This document shows, one piece after another, positions 52,331 through 63,816 of a DNA stretch of 64,000 nucleotides. The translations under genes were made by a program, and so were the position numbers. Source of the stretch: Bedellia somnulentella (lineage: Eukaryota > Arthropoda > Insecta > Lepidoptera > Bedelliidae); the NCBI GenBank assembly GCA_963576735.1, contig OY755197.1, forward strand, positions 3,050,501 through 3,114,500, given 5' to 3'. The notes under the pieces were generated by a model. The model ran no database searches. It was not told the origin of the DNA and worked only from the letters and a program-made list of their open reading frames with translations. How positions within the stretch are numbered: the stretch's first letter is position 1; each line of letters begins with the position of its first letter.

Positions 52331-52889
52331 CCTTGAAAATCATAAACCTCACAGCCCATATATGTCCCCATCAAGGGGCTCGAGCCTACCCAATATAAGG
52401 TGATTTGGCCTTAGTCCTTGTGAATGTACAATTCATTGTGTCATAATTTAGTGCAAAGTATTGTTTTTCTTTTAAAGATCTCTAATAAATTTAATTCTTT
52501 CCAGCCATCTCCCCCTAATTACGTATCTTTTGGGATTATGTCGAAAGCTGCAGGATTCTCGCTGTCAATTAAACAACTTTCGTTGTGGTTATTTTTGTAC
52601 GCGTATAGAGAGTTTTACAGCAACAATATCGCAACTCGCAAAACAAACAATGGTCCAAGATCCTTAATACCCCCGAGTATCCGAGTTACAAATATTATTC
52701 ACCAACATCTTCCAAATAACAAATGCATTGTATAATTTTTGGTATAAACAGCTGCTGTGGAACACTAAGGAGATAACAAGGTGTCGTGAGAACCACTACC
52801 ACTTTATGTGGCGATTCTTTTTAGTATTCTAGACCTTATCATTGAAACTCGAAGCAAGATTCAACGAGTAGTTTCTTTTGAATTTTTTT
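52331..52889. other. Gene-free stretch
   Basis: The 103-codon plus frame at 52424-52735 has no recognisable motif or splice context. No repeat seen. Confidence 0.4.
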
Positions 52890-53128
52890 TACATACATAC
52901 ATACATACATATACGGGTATAATTCCCTAGAAGGGGTAGCCAGCGCCATGGAATTATAAATTCCTCAGCCTCTTTTGGAAGTTGATTGGGGAAGTGGTGG
53001 TAAAGTAAAGGTTTTCGGTGATGGGTTTCCAACCGCATCGCCAAAAAATCAAATAAAAACCCCAATACCCTTAGTCGTCTCTTACGACACCCGTGGGTAG
53101 AAAGGGGTAGCGACATTCTAAGCCGGCA
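52890..53128 (-). repeat. SINE-B, near full length
   Basis: ACATACATACATACATACAT tail to TTCTAAGCCGGCAC; the head end CTACACGGC is missing. Confidence 0.92.
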
Positions 53129-53814
53129 CAATTTTATTCATTTTACATTATGTTTTTTATTGGTTTCATAGAAAATGCAGATTAAGTAACTTGAGTAGAT
53201 GTTTGAGTCAGCAAGTAAATTAGTTAAATTAATTAATTGGTTATCATCAAAAAGAGATTTGTGAGATTCTTTGTGATTGTCATCATGTATCAGTGACTCA
53301 GAACATATATTCTCATGCAAAGACATGATTTCTTAATTTTTAAACGAATTATACATAGTTTCCTCACCATTCACACTCATAATTCGAATTAAACCCAAAA
53401 CATGGGCACCAATAAAAAATAAAAGTCGTCGCAACTATTCGAGACTTCATAGTAAGGTAGCGACAGCATAGTAATTCAGTCGCCATACTCCAGAGGCTCG
53501 TAAACTATTCTAACAAGGGCACAACAGAGCGACGACAGGAATAACGATATTTCATGTAATTTTATACCGACTCGCAACCGCTAACAATCTTTCCTATTAC
53601 ACTATGGTAATAGTGGCCTATATCTTGTGTTTTGCTGACGTTATTGCTGAATTCTGATTGGACTGTGGAAATATATTGGCGTTTATATAACACAGGGGAA
53701 TCGGTTTTCAGTTGGATTATTTTAGATTACAGTGCGTTGAAATGTACAATGACCAAGCTAGTTTTTAGCGTGCTTTAAAAAGTAATTAGGGATAAATTTA
53801 TTGCGCCTACCTTC
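53129..53814. other. Gene-free stretch
   Basis: No gene or repeat recognised. Confidence 0.4.
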
Positions 53815-54168
53815 TTATACTCAAGGCTATTATATTAATAAAAAGGGGTTGACTCTGCTTCAGAATTAGAAGTTACTTATTGTTGAGTTAGTTGATGATG
53901 GGAAACCGGGAAAATTTGCGGCGGGATTTTTCGGTTCCAGTTCCTAGACTGAATTAAATCACATACATACATATACTGACGGCTATAAATCCCAAGAAGG
54001 GTTAGCCAGAGCTGAATGGGGAAAAGGTGGTGAGATAAAGGTTGTTGATGATGGGTCTTCAACCGCATCGCCCAAAAATCCCTTAAAAGCCCTGATACCA
54101 TTAGTCATCATTTACGCACACCCACCGGCAGAAATGGGGTAGTGCTATTCTAAGCCGACACTAAATAT
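53815..54168 (-). repeat. Two SINE-B copies, first a scrap, second internally deleted
   Basis: 53818-53870 ATACTCAAGGCTATTATA is a decayed tail. 53962-54168 runs CATACATACATATACTGACG to GCCGACACTA but lacks about 40 bp after GCCAGAGCTGA (the CCACTTTTGGAAGTT region). Confidence 0.82.
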
Positions 54169-54654
54169 ATTAATAAATTTCTAAACACCGTGCAAGAGAC
54201 GACGACGGTGGTAGTCTGTATGAAAATTTCATGTGCGTTGTTTTTCTTATCAAATTTTTTTTTTAATGTTATGTATTTTTCTATAAAAAATAAGTTAAGT
54301 AACGGTTTCTCACCAACCAAGAAAAAAAAATGCTGCCAATACAAACGACTTAAAAAAAAGTTCCCACGTCAATAATTAGAGTTTACACTGCATCTTTAAA
54401 AAAACAAATTATTAATTAAAGTTCTCTACTAATTTTTTTTCCGCGCAAAGTAAGAGAAAATGTGTAAGTTCTTCGGTGTTATCAGACATCCCTAAAAACT
54501 ATGTATAGTATACATCTATAATTATCCAGACTATCAATATTTACTTTATACTATCTAAACAAACCTCTATTGCTTTACTTACTCTCATCATTCTTGTCAT
54601 ACCTGCTTTTTTATTCTCACTTCTGACATCAGCATTTAAAAAATGGGTTAGGAT
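54169..54654. other. Gene-free stretch
   Basis: AT-rich with poly-A/T runs. Confidence 0.45.
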
Positions 54655-54822
54655 AAGTAAAGTTATACTCAGTCATGTGACAGTGTATTCGTACAAAACG
54701 GCGATAGACCTTCCCCTATCACGTGGGTACACTGCCCAAGCTAAATGTGGCTACTCTGAACACCAGGTGACAATATTAAGTTATATTCAGAAGTGCAAGT
54801 ACCTCGCTAACCTCTTGCTTAA
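54655..54822 (+). repeat. SINE-A 3' half
   Basis: CAGTCATGTGACAGTGTATT to GTACCTCGCTAACCTC; both ends missing. Confidence 0.88.
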
Positions 54823-54827
54823 ACGAA

Positions 54828-54925
54828 GTTAGAGAGGTTTGGCAGAATCGTACTAAGTGGCGATCGATAGTCTCTGCCTACCCTGATGGGAACGAATGGC
54901 GTGAGTATACGTATGTATGTATGTA
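54828..54925 (+). pseudogene. LINE C-terminus fragment with TATG tail
   Basis: CGAAGTTAGAGAGGTTTGGC, AGTGGCGATCGATAGTCTCT, GGCGTGAGTATACGTATGT; encodes the AxxRxxWRSIVSAY ending. Confidence 0.8.
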
Positions 54926-55234
54926 TTTTTATGTGCTTTTAGATGAATATTTGGTTTTCTTGTTTACTAAATGACCAACAAAAATGTTTAATCGTCCCAA
55001 AACTGCTCTTTATTCGAAGCAACATCGCTCGTGTCGCCACCAAGCCAGGATTAGCAGCTAAGACACCGTTTAATCCACTATGAGACTAAACTCGACGAGA
55101 TGTTAAGACTGGCATTAAACTACGTCCTTGTAAAGAGATGTAAAATTTATTTAACTATGTTTACTTTCATTTTAGTTTATGGAGACAATGTTATTTATGG
55201 GAAGGGTATAACTGGGTTGCTTGGTTTATAAAAC
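54926..55234. other. Gene-free stretch
   Basis: Nothing recognised. Confidence 0.4.
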
Positions 55235-55584
55235 TCAACACAGACATTCACGCCGTATATACCCGAAGGGGTTGGCAGAGTTATTAATACTGATACTTGA
55301 CAACGTCACGTGATGTTCAGAGTACCCACGTTTTACTTGGACAGTGTATCCACGTGATAGTGGGAAAGGCCTATCGCCGATTCGAACGAATAGTCTGTTA
55401 CATGACTTAGTAAAGCTCATTTACTCACAATGTTCTCCCTCACAGTTAACAACCATGATAAATTAACTACACATACGTTTTTTTTTGAGGAATGACAAAT
55501 TAGTAAAGACTCGACCTGGGATTTGAACCCTCATCATCTGCACGATAAGCGGTGTTCTACTTACTGAGCTATCACGGCCGCCCA
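55235..55584 (-). repeat. SINE-A, near full length
   Basis: ACATTCACGCCGTATATACC to GAGCTATCACGGCCG; box-B region GGGATTTGAACCC. Confidence 0.9.
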
Positions 55585-55910
55585 AATTAAAATGCATAAT
55601 TTTACTATAAACATTATCATTATTTCACTAGTGAAACATAAATATAGATATTACAATTTCAGTACCCGCCTGCCTCATTTCACTAAAGGAGAACACAAAG
55701 CGGCTACTTAGTAATCGCTGTGATTTGCTATTCACCGAAAGAGCCGGTGCTTTACGACAATACATACATCTCGGCGTCACGTAAAGATAACATGAAATAT
55801 TCAGAAGTCACGTGAAGCTTATGTCACGTGGGCACACCGAGCGCAATATTACAAAAGTGATCAGGAGGTCTACTATTCAGAGAGTATACATACCTCCGTT
55901 GTTGTCAAAA
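55585..55910. other. Unassigned stretch with SINE-A-like scraps
   Basis: 55775-55850 has CGTCACGTAAAG, AAGTCACGTGAAGC and GTCACGTGGGCAC, loosely like the CACGTG-bearing SINE-A part but out of order. Confidence 0.4.
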
Positions 55911-55921
55911 TATTTATAATA

Positions 55922-56285
55922 ACTTAACATAAACGTTCACGCCGAGTATCCCCGAAGGAGTTGGCAGAGGTACTAATTTTCTGAACATCACGTGACTTTG
56001 TCACCTGGTGTTCAGAGTACCCAAGGTTTGCATGGACAGTGTACTCACGTGATAGGGGGCAGGCCTATCGCCGTTTTGTACGAATACACTGTCACATGAC
56101 TAAGTACAACTCAGCCATGTGGGTTTCCTCACGATGTTTTCCCTCACTGTTAACAACCATGATAAATTAACCACACATGTGTCTTTAGAAAAGACAAATT
56201 GGTGTAGGCCCGACCCAGGATTTGAACACTAGTCGTTTGCACGATAACCGAGTGTCCTACCCACTGGGCTATCACGGTTGCTTTT
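55922..56285 (-). repeat. SINE-A, full length with target-site duplication
   Basis: 364 bp bounded by perfect TATTTATAATA at 55911-55921 and 56286-56296. Confidence 0.95.
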
Positions 56286-56454
56286 TATTTATAATACCCA
56301 ACGTCAAATTCATTGAGAGTTCAAGATTTATCATAACCTTGAGGAACTAACACCTGATCGCCCACTTAGGAGGTATATGGTAATGACAAGAAATCTGACA
56401 ACTAAATTGGGCGTTTTACGGACTTATTCAATGTCATAATTGATATGAAAGATT

Positions 56455-56680
56455 AGCACTTACTGCATTTCTACATTTCTTGCCACGGGTTATCGTAAGA
56501 GGCGACTAAAGGTATCGGGGCTTTTTAAGTGATTCTTGGGCGATGCGGTTGGAGGCCAATCATCAAAAACATTTATATTACAATCTTTTCATCACTTAAT
56601 GTCCAAAATTGGCTAAAGAATTTTCTTATTCTAAAGCTCTGTATACCCCTTTTAGGGATTTATAGCCCTGATATGATATT
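56455..56680 (+). repeat. SINE-B, diverged
   Basis: GTTATCGTAAGAGGCGACTA, GGGCGATGCGGTTGGAGGCC, TTTATAGCCCTGATATG; no TATG tail. Confidence 0.82.
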
Positions 56681-57112
56681 TAAATGAATTCAGTTTTAAG
56701 GTGAAAGTAGCTATATATTATGTGTTGATTTAAGTTTTGAACGGGGCGGTGGCGGCGGGTTATCGTTAACCAACATCGAACAAACATTAAACATTGGGGG
56801 CTATTTTATTAAGAATTATTTGAATTGCTACTTTGGTAGAAAACTATTAGTCACCACTAAATTTCTTCAGAATATTATTTTAACTTCTAAAAATCATAAA
56901 AAAAGATTTCCCAGTGTACCCCAACCCTTAACAACGTATCTACTAGCATAATCAAACCAAATAACTGGTCTATTCATCACTGTCTAACACTATTGAAAAG
57001 AGAGAGACAAGACGCCACTGATACGCTATTCTGAATTCCGTCATATTGTCATGACGGAACATCGAACCATTGTTTATTCAAAGCGAGTTTGTATTATGAA
57101 TTGGTAAACAGG
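56681..57112. other. Gene-free stretch
   Basis: Nothing recognised; GGGGCGGTGGCGGCGGG at 56743 is a short GC-rich run. Confidence 0.4.
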
Positions 57113-57115
57113 TAA

Positions 57116-57465
57116 GGCTTAGTTCACACGGCATTATTCTGCACGTTTTTTTCGTATTGATTTTTTAACGTACAATCACTTAGGTCTTCACACGGTAAAT
57201 TTTCATTCCTGTAAAAAAACGAATAGCCGCAGTATCCACAAGGAGTCAAAGCTATACCATATGCCACTTTGAACCGAATACGTCAGAGTTCATTCGATTT
57301 GCTTGACAAGTCCGTTGAGTATACGCTTGAACGTATAAGCTGTACACGTTTTTTTTGCAGTTTAATCGTCGTGTGAATGGATCTATGTACGTTGTATGGT
57401 CACTATTTATACATTTAGACGTATACTGCAAAAAACGTGCAGGATAATGCCGTATGAACGAAGCC
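57116..57465. mobile_element. PIF/Harbinger-like MITE, 350 bp
   Basis: Inverted ends of about 38 bp (GGCTTAGTTCACACGGCATT / AATGCCGTATGAACGAAGCC), flanked by TAA at 57113-57115 and 57466-57468. Interior GTATACGCTTGAACGTATA; no transposase. Confidence 0.85.
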
Positions 57466-57615
57466 TAACTGGATAAATCTAGCTCAGGTTGAGACGAGGT
57501 TGAGTACACGGTTATTTAGGAACACAATCTCTATTTCAACTCGCTTTATTATATTAAGGCTTGATTTCATTTGGTTGGGGGGTCATTGGTTTTGGAATTT
57601 GCATTGAAAGGTTTA

Positions 57616-57862
57616 ACATAAACATAAACGTTCACGCCGAATATCCCCGAAGGGGTTGGCAGAGGTACTAATACTTCTGAACATCACGTGACTTTGTCAC
57701 TTGGTGTTCAGAGTACCCACGTTTTGCATGGACAGTGTAATAACGTGATAGGGGGCAGGCCTATCGCCGTTTTGTACGAATACACTGTCACATGACTAAG
57801 TACAATTCAGCCATGTGGGTTTCCTCACGATGTTTTCCCTCACCGTTAACAACCATGATAAA
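57616..57862 (-). repeat. SINE-A, 5'-truncated, with target-site duplication
   Basis: Bounded by TGAAAGGTTTA at 57605-57615 and 57863-57873; truncated at the TTATCATGGTTG point of the core. Confidence 0.95.
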
Positions 57863-57894
57863 TGAAAGGTTTAGTGGTTTCAAACGACGCTTTG

Positions 57895-58108
57895 GTTGTA
57901 ATGTTTGGTTGTTACTGGGACTTTTAAGGAGGTTTTTGATCGTTGCGGTTGGAGATCCATTACCAACGATACTTTGTTTTTTTTTGCCAATTATGATTCT
58001 CCCGTCTGATCTTATCCCCTATCAACTTCCAAATGTGGCTGAGGAGTTTCTAGCTCCGTAGCTCTGGCTAACCCTTTTTGGGATTTATGGCCATGAGTGT
58101 ATGTATGT
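57895..58108 (+). repeat. SINE-B, second sub-type
   Basis: GATCGTTGCGGTTGGAGATC to ATGGCCATGAGTGTATG; head diverged. Confidence 0.85.
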
Positions 58109-58879
58109 CTATTAAAATTTTGCTCTAATTTTTTATTTGAAGAACTTTTACTTTTCTAAGGTGTTGCCACATTGTTGTTATTATAAAAGCTCTAAACACA
58201 TTTCGCAAAATTTTATTACTCTCATTTAGTTTTATTCAAAAGATGCACATATAATATTCATCATTTCTAGCAACTTTTCCACGGATGATACAGGCACTTG
58301 ATCGTCAGCGTTTGAGAGGCATTTAATTATCCAGTGATTTTTAGTCCATAAACTCTTTCGCAGAACTTTGCCAGACAGTCTTCCATGAACTTATTGAAGA
58401 GCTAAGGCGACGCTACCCAAAACTGTCGTACATCCTGAAAGGTTCTGACCTTGCCGATACAAGAAGAAGAAGAAAAAACGTTTATTTGTTGCCAGTTAAA
58501 CACGAACATGTGAATATTTTTACAAAATAAAAATAGAAAAAAAAAATACAGGTTACAATAAAAATAGTGTTAATCTCACAAAATTCAATAACTATTTATC
58601 AAACATTCAAACTTAAGGTTTTTACAGCGAGACACGCAGAATCATAATTGTTCCAACTGAGCCGGATAAACAATAAACCAGGAGGTGGTCAACCTACAAT
58701 GATGTACTTATAATAGGGAAATCTGCGTGTGACAGGTGAATGAAAGCAGACTGAATGCAGCAATTGCTAGATTAAAATTTTAATGATATAATGAAAATGT
58801 GCCATTGGGATAAGTCTACTTGAAAGAAAAAATGCTGTAGCTAAAAGGGACAAGACATACCGAGTTGATTTGGCTACAT
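58109..58879. other. Unassigned stretch with a short possible coding patch
   Basis: 58357-58465 reads on plus AELCQTVFHELIEELRRRYP then KLSYILKGSDLADTRRR, 36 codons ending in an AAG repeat. It may be the end of a LINE ORF or a tail-proximal region of a retroposed sequence; not recognised. 58480-58740 is poly-A/T-rich with an antisense LINE-like 3' end. Confidence 0.35.
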
Positions 58880-59122
58880 TACATACATATACTAACGGCT
58901 ATATTTCCCTAGAAGGGGTAGCCAGAGCTACGGAATTATAAATTCCTCAGCCACTTTTGGAAGTAGAGTAGGGAAAAAATGGTAAAAATAAAGGTTTTTG
59001 GTGATGGGTCTCCAACCGCATCGCCCAACAAACCCTTGAAAGCCCCAAGACCGTTAGTCGCCTCTTACGTACACCCACCGGAAGAAATGGGGTAGTGTAA
59101 TTCTAAGCCAACACTACACGGC
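58880..59122 (-). repeat. SINE-B, near full length
   Basis: ACATACATATACTAACGGCT to CCAACACTACACGGC. Confidence 0.92.
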
Positions 59123-59151
59123 TTAAGATTACTTATAAATGGTAAAAAAAT

Positions 59152-59305
59152 TAGTTGATAGCTCAGTAGGAAGACAACCGCTTCCAATTCAGTGCATCGT
59201 GGGTCCAAATCCTTTGTCGGGCCAACACCAGTGCTCTAAGTAATATGTTTTGTTTATATATCATGGTTTGTAACGCTGAGAGAAAACATCATGAGAAATT
59301 TGAAC
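59152..59305 (+). repeat. SINE-A-related copy with unusual head
   Basis: TTGATAGCTCAGTAGGAAG, GTGGGTCCAAATCC and TTTGTAACGCTGAGAGAAAA; distal half missing. Confidence 0.75.
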
Positions 59306-59322
59306 TTGATAATAACCAAATG

Positions 59323-59534
59323 ATGCATTAGTAACCACGCATTAAAATTCCTATTATCCTAGCGAATCAACGACAATTCAACATATTCAAGCTAACACAT
59401 CGGATATGAAACGGTCCCACATCGGAAATTACTGATTATTTTATACGCAAACGCAACGTGAGAGGCTTGTATATGTTGAATTGTCGTTGATTTGCTAGGA
59501 TAATAGGGATTTTAATATGTGGTTACTAATGCAT
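59323..59534. mobile_element. Foldback MITE with 70-bp arms
   Basis: Arms 59323-59392 and 59465-59534 (outer ATGCATTAGTAACCACG / GTGGTTACTAATGCAT; inner GACAATTCAACATAT) are inverted copies. Target duplication not resolved. Confidence 0.85.
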
Positions 59535-59610
59535 ATTGACGCCATGAGTTTCTATTGGGGTAGTAGTAGTAGTAGGCAGAAATTATCGATTGCCACTTTT
59601 TACGATGTGA
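59535..59610 (-). repeat. LINE tail fragment
   Basis: TTGACGCCATGAGTTTCTAT, GTAGTAGTAGTAGTAGGCAG (microsatellite expansion of the GTAGGCAG codons), ATTATCGATTGCCACTT. Confidence 0.65.
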
Positions 59611-59819
59611 ATAAAACTAAGCATTGTTTTTAAGAGATTGATAACATTTACAAAATGTGTGTTGATTAACTAGGGAAGGAAATTGTTATATTAGTTTATC
59701 TTTTTGTCAACATGGCATAAGATAATATGAAGCATTGTTTTTTTTATTGCCTTGGGTTGGTTACCTTTTAAGCTGAAAAGCTGTTTTAATAGCAACACTT
59801 TAGACGTATGAAAATCTAT

Positions 59820-59965
59820 GTAAATTGGCGATCGATAGTCTCTGCCTGCCCCAACGGAAAGTTATGGCGTGAGTATACATATGTATGTAACTTTGTACGA
59901 TCCTGGCAAAACTCTCGAAATTCAATAATTTTTCATACATGGTCTTTTATTCCGTATTTAGGATT
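59820..59965. repeat. Two LINE tail fragments, plus then minus
   Basis: 59820-59888 plus (GCGATCGATAGTCTCTGCC, GGCGTGAGTATACATATG); 59893-59965 minus (GTACGATCCTGGCAAAACTC, CATACATGGTCTTTTATTCC). Confidence 0.65.
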
Positions 59966-60146
59966 GTTTACTTCCTCATACATGAATATTTTATAAATGA
60001 CTTATTTTTTAAGGGCTTAGCACGGTACTTACTACTTACTCACTCTTACGTCAAACTCACTGGGAGTGACAGGGACGGCAAAATCGCGCGCAGTATAAAT
60101 GCACTACATTTAGTTTTTATTAAATAACTATAATATTTAAACGCCT

Positions 60147-60345
60147 AACGACATGATAGTCCAATGGGTAGAACACCCGCCCGTCAACAGACAGGCGTGA
60201 ATACAAATCCCGGTTTGGGCCTACACCAATTTATCTTTTCTAAAGTCATATGTGTGGTTAATTAATCATGGTTGTTAACGGTGAGGGAAAAACACCGTGA
60301 GGAAACTAACATGGCCGAGTTGTATACTATAAATACATATAAGCC
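60147..60345 (+). repeat. SINE-A, head and core only
   Basis: GACATGATAGTCCAATGGG to GAGGAAACTAACATGGCC; distal half missing. Confidence 0.9.
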
Positions 60346-60534
60346 GTACTCTTCAACAGATAAATATTGATTCTTTTAGAGCAATTAGTAAGATAATATT
60401 ACTATGTAGTTTCACCTTAGAATAGCACTTACATATTTCTTAAACTGGCTGAAGGATCCTTAATCATTGCTACCCTTTCTCAGGCTCAAAGCTGTGGGTA
60501 TATAAATGAACGATTGAATAAAAAGTGTGTGTAG

Positions 60535-60788
60535 CTGTGTAGTGTCGGCTTAGAATAACACTACCCCATTTCTACCCGTGGGTCATCGTAAGAGGCGACT
60601 AAGGGCATAGGGGCTTTTTAAGTGATTTTTGGGCGATGTGGTTGGAGACCCGTCACCAAAAACATTTATTGTTACTATCTTTTCCCCAATCAACTTCAAA
60701 AAGTGGCTGAGGAACTTCTCATTTCAAAGCTCTGGCTACCCCGTGAAGGGATTTATAGCCGTGAGAATATGTATGTATGTATGTATGT
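60535..60788 (+). repeat. SINE-B, full length
   Basis: GCTGTGTAGTGTCGGC to GAGAATATGTATGTATG; lies directly before the LINE at 60804. Confidence 0.93.
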
Positions 60789-60803
60789 ATTGACTTTAAG
60801 ATA

Positions 60804-62362
60804 GAGATAATAATAATAATATAATAATAAAAAACTTTATTGCAACAATTACAATACAGTTTACAGAAATACGCAATACAATTCATTACATTACATTACA
60901 AATACATAAAGACAATACCTGGCACATATTGTTAGCAATAAGAGCATACTCAGCTGATGCTTCGGAGTAGTACACCAATGCACATAAGGCAACAAATGCA
61001 CCACTCCTAGGCGCTGGTTTTCAGTATGCCCTTCTGAATAACTTAAAACTAAATTTACAAAATAAAAATATAAAACCTTATAACATAAAAGAAATTAAAA
61101 GCTGAAAACACACATCAATAAATAAAAATTCAAAAAAACAAAAGCATTAAAACAGTACATTATTCAATTAAAAAACTACATTACTATTTCACAAAAACAC
61201 GCATTTAGATTTGAAATTTAAAAGTATACATATACACTTACAAACATATATATAAACAACCACATACATATACACACACACATCTACATAATACACACAA
61301 ATATAATAAATATGGACAAACACAGATATATGTAGTGATATAATTTAAACCTTAACATAATAACGACCCTTGAATATAGGCTATTTGGCATTGAAGAAAA
61401 AAAAAGAGGAAAATAAAATAAAATAAAAGAAGAAATACATTATTTTGGTAGTTTTTGTCTATCTAAAAGAATGATTTTAAGATTATTTTTCAGAGTACGC
61501 GTATTTTGAATCGTTCGGAGAGGTGGTGGAAGATCGTTCCAAATTTTAGCCGCTGCATATCTGAAACTACCCTTAACCCCTGATCTGCTGTGTTTCGGTA
61601 TGGCCAGAGTATTTTCTCTTGCACCTCTGGTATCCTTGTTGTGAATGTCCTTGAACCAATGTAATTTCTGATACAGATATTCAGGAGATTTTGTGTGAAC
61701 TATTTTAGAGACCATTGTGATCAGATGTGATTCACGTCTAGAATTCATACTGAGAATCCCCTCCCTATTCAAAATTGGTGTTATGTGTTCCCGTCGGCGT
61801 ATATTATAGCAGAAACGAACGCATGCATTCTGCACTCTTTGAATAGCACAAGCAGTTTTTTGTAATAACCGTGGACCATAAACCGTATCACAATAATTAA
61901 ACAAAGACAAAACCAAGGCGTCTACTAGTATTTTCCGGCAATCTTCACTCAAAAACGTTCTGAGCCTGTATAATGATTTGAGTCTGTAGAAGGCTGTCCG
62001 GATTTTTCCATTTATGTGCTGTTCATATCGCAACTCCTCGTCTATTAAAAGACCCAAATTTTTTACAACCTTAGACTGTTCTATTTGGATACCTTTCATC
62101 ATTATACAGGGTTTAAACTGAGATATTTTCCTACATTGCGTTCTACTTCCCAGCACAATATATTTAGTTTTCGTAGGGTTTAGGACTAAATTGTTTTTTT
62201 CCGACCATTGTGCGACCATGTCAATATCAGTGTTAATTTTCCTTACGCCTTCGTTGGTGTCCTTTGGATTGAATGACAGATATAGTTGAGTGTCGTCGGC
62301 GTAAAGATGTATTTTGCAATATTTTACATGTTTTTTGATGACTGTAGTTTGTGTAGCATCGG
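60804..62362 (-). mobile_element. 5'-truncated LINE
   Basis: 1.56 kb bounded by TTAAGATA at 60796-60803 and 62363-62370. Minus 3' end carries AATAAAG and an (ATT)n tail at 60805-60832. Codes for the RT catalytic loop onward. Confidence 0.9.
61440..62362 (-). CDS. LINE ORF2 C-terminal half (RT active site to end)
   Basis: The frame is open beyond the first Met at 62219: upstream codons read HVKYCKIHLYADDTQLYLSF (YADD at about 62300) and INTDIDMVAQW. Then LVLNPTKTKYIVLG, VKNLGLLIDEEL and ALVLSLFNYCDTVYGP, as in Jockey/CR1-type ORF2, ending KLPK-stop at 61440. No true start because the 5' part is missing. No RNase H domain. Confidence 0.87.
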
Positions 62363-62384
62363 TTAAGATACATTTACCTTAGCA

Positions 62385-62575
62385 ATGCGTTCGCATCAGG
62401 GTAAGCAGACACTATCAAACGTTATTTCGGACTATGCTGGTATTACCCGTACTCTCGTATTCTCTCTGTTTCATTACTTTTTTATAGTTTCGTTCTTTAC
62501 ACATCGAACGCCTGCCTTTAAAAGAACATTCTCTATTAGATCTGAATATGTCCTCAGTGGTCATCCTCGATAGTT
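62385..62575 (-). repeat. Possible LINE tail fragment
   Basis: TCAGGGTAAGCAGACACTAT and CTATGCTGG..CTCTC..TTCTTT order loosely follows the antisense AREVCQDRAKWR region; weak. Confidence 0.35.
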
Positions 62576-62952
62576 TCTGTGGGAACAGCAAAGATATACT
62601 GGCCAGTACACCCTGCTGTGTACCAACTTAGAATTTGTATTTATGTTTAGCTAGAGAAACAGTTCGATACCGCGATGTACGATTTTTTATGACGCTGCTA
62701 GTGTGCGAGTTAGTTCGCCGTCTAGCGGTCGCCACAGTTCTTTTTGTTAAATTAAAAAAAATATATTGACATTAACATTAATATTGCCGCGCCTGCTACC
62801 ATTGTGTGTTTAAATTGAGTTAATCTATTAAAAAAATCGAATACCAACAACAAACATTTTACTTCATAATTTAAAAATTATAAAAAGGTCTTTGTTTAAT
62901 CATAAATTTGAGTCTAATACTGCTCATAATTTATGACTAATAACCATACATC
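62576..62952. other. Gene-free stretch
   Basis: 62680-62740 is moderately GC-rich (GTTAGTTCGCCGTCTAGCGG) without an identifiable feature. Confidence 0.4.
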
Positions 62953-63774
62953 GGGGTTTTCGGTGCGGGAATGATTTAAGAAAGAGTAGTGATAAACAGA
63001 TAGGTTAGTCTGAAAAAGTATCATATTATGCCTAATGAATACCTACCTCTCTGCGACAGTTTGCATATATATGCGAGTGTATATGCGACAGCTCATAATA
63101 TACAGTATATAAACTCTATTAAATAATAAAAAACAAAACAAATATATATTTATATAACTTTAAAGTTTCAGTAGTTGTCACGGTGTTCAGAATAAACTAT
63201 TAATATTTTTTCTATATTTGGAACGGTTAATATGCGACGTCTTGCTGTAAATATCCATTTCAACGTACTGAACGATCTTTCCACATCGGCAGTTGTAATA
63301 GGTGCATATTTAAATTTTTTGAAGGAATCTATTGTTGCACGCAAAGTTGGTGATCGCAGTTCTATTTCTTTGCCTTGTAATAATTCTTTCATAGTTTTTA
63401 GTGTACTATAGCCAGAATTCTTTTCTAAAACCAACTTCAGTTTATTAAAAATACGTTTTCCTTTTCCGCTCAAGTTTAATTTGGAAATATCTTGATAGGT
63501 TTTATGAACAATTTTCAGACTATCGCTGATGGACAGACTTGCACCCTGTAGTTTTTTAATTGCATTTGGAATAGTCATTAAATAATTTGCAATGAAAATT
63601 AAGTCGCTTCTTATATTTGCATCATCAAATGCTCTTTTTGCTTTAGTAACACTCTGGTCTTCTGAGGGACTAAACGTATGTAGAACAAGTTTCACTTCAC
63701 TTTATTATATCTATTCTGTTTTAAGACAATACCTACTCTTTGGCTAATGTCAACCATTCCCGCACCGAAAACCC
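62953..63774 (-). mobile_element. Internally deleted hAT element
   Basis: Perfect 20-bp inverted ends GGGTTTTCGGTGCGGGAATG at 62954-62973 and 63755-63774 enclose a hAT transposase C-terminus. An 8-bp duplication is not evident. N-terminal zinc finger and catalytic region are missing, so it is non-autonomous. Confidence 0.85.
63168..63695 (-). CDS. hAT transposase C-terminal fragment
   Basis: 175 codons closed by an in-frame TAA just upstream of the GTG start. The end reads KYAPITTADVERSFSTLKWI then ARRRILTVPNIEKILIVY, the hAT dimerisation domain (V-E-R-x-F-S..R..L..N). The first 100 residues are helical and not diagnostic. Probably not a functional protein; could make a truncated product if transcribed. 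Confidence 0.82.
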   Translation of the reverse strand: MKLVLHTFSPSEDQSVTKAKRAFDDANIRSDLIFIANYLMTIPNAIKKLQGASLSISDSLKIVHKTYQDISKLNLSGKGKRIFNKLKLVLEKNSGYSTLKTMKELLQGKEIELRSPTLRATIDSFKKFKYAPITTADVERSFSTLKWIFTARRRILTVPNIEKILIVYSEHRDNY

Positions 63775-63816
63775 TAAAATATGCTAATAACTAACTTTAT
63801 AATTGACAATAGTTTT

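Noticed and set aside
52424..52735. 103-codon plus frame as a host gene
   Set aside because: No recognisable domain, ordinary AT-rich composition and no splice or start context that sets it apart from chance.
4866..60788. CRISPR-like or satellite array from the many SINE-B copies
   Set aside because: Copies are dispersed, in both orientations, irregularly spaced and bounded by target duplications where preserved; they are retroposons.
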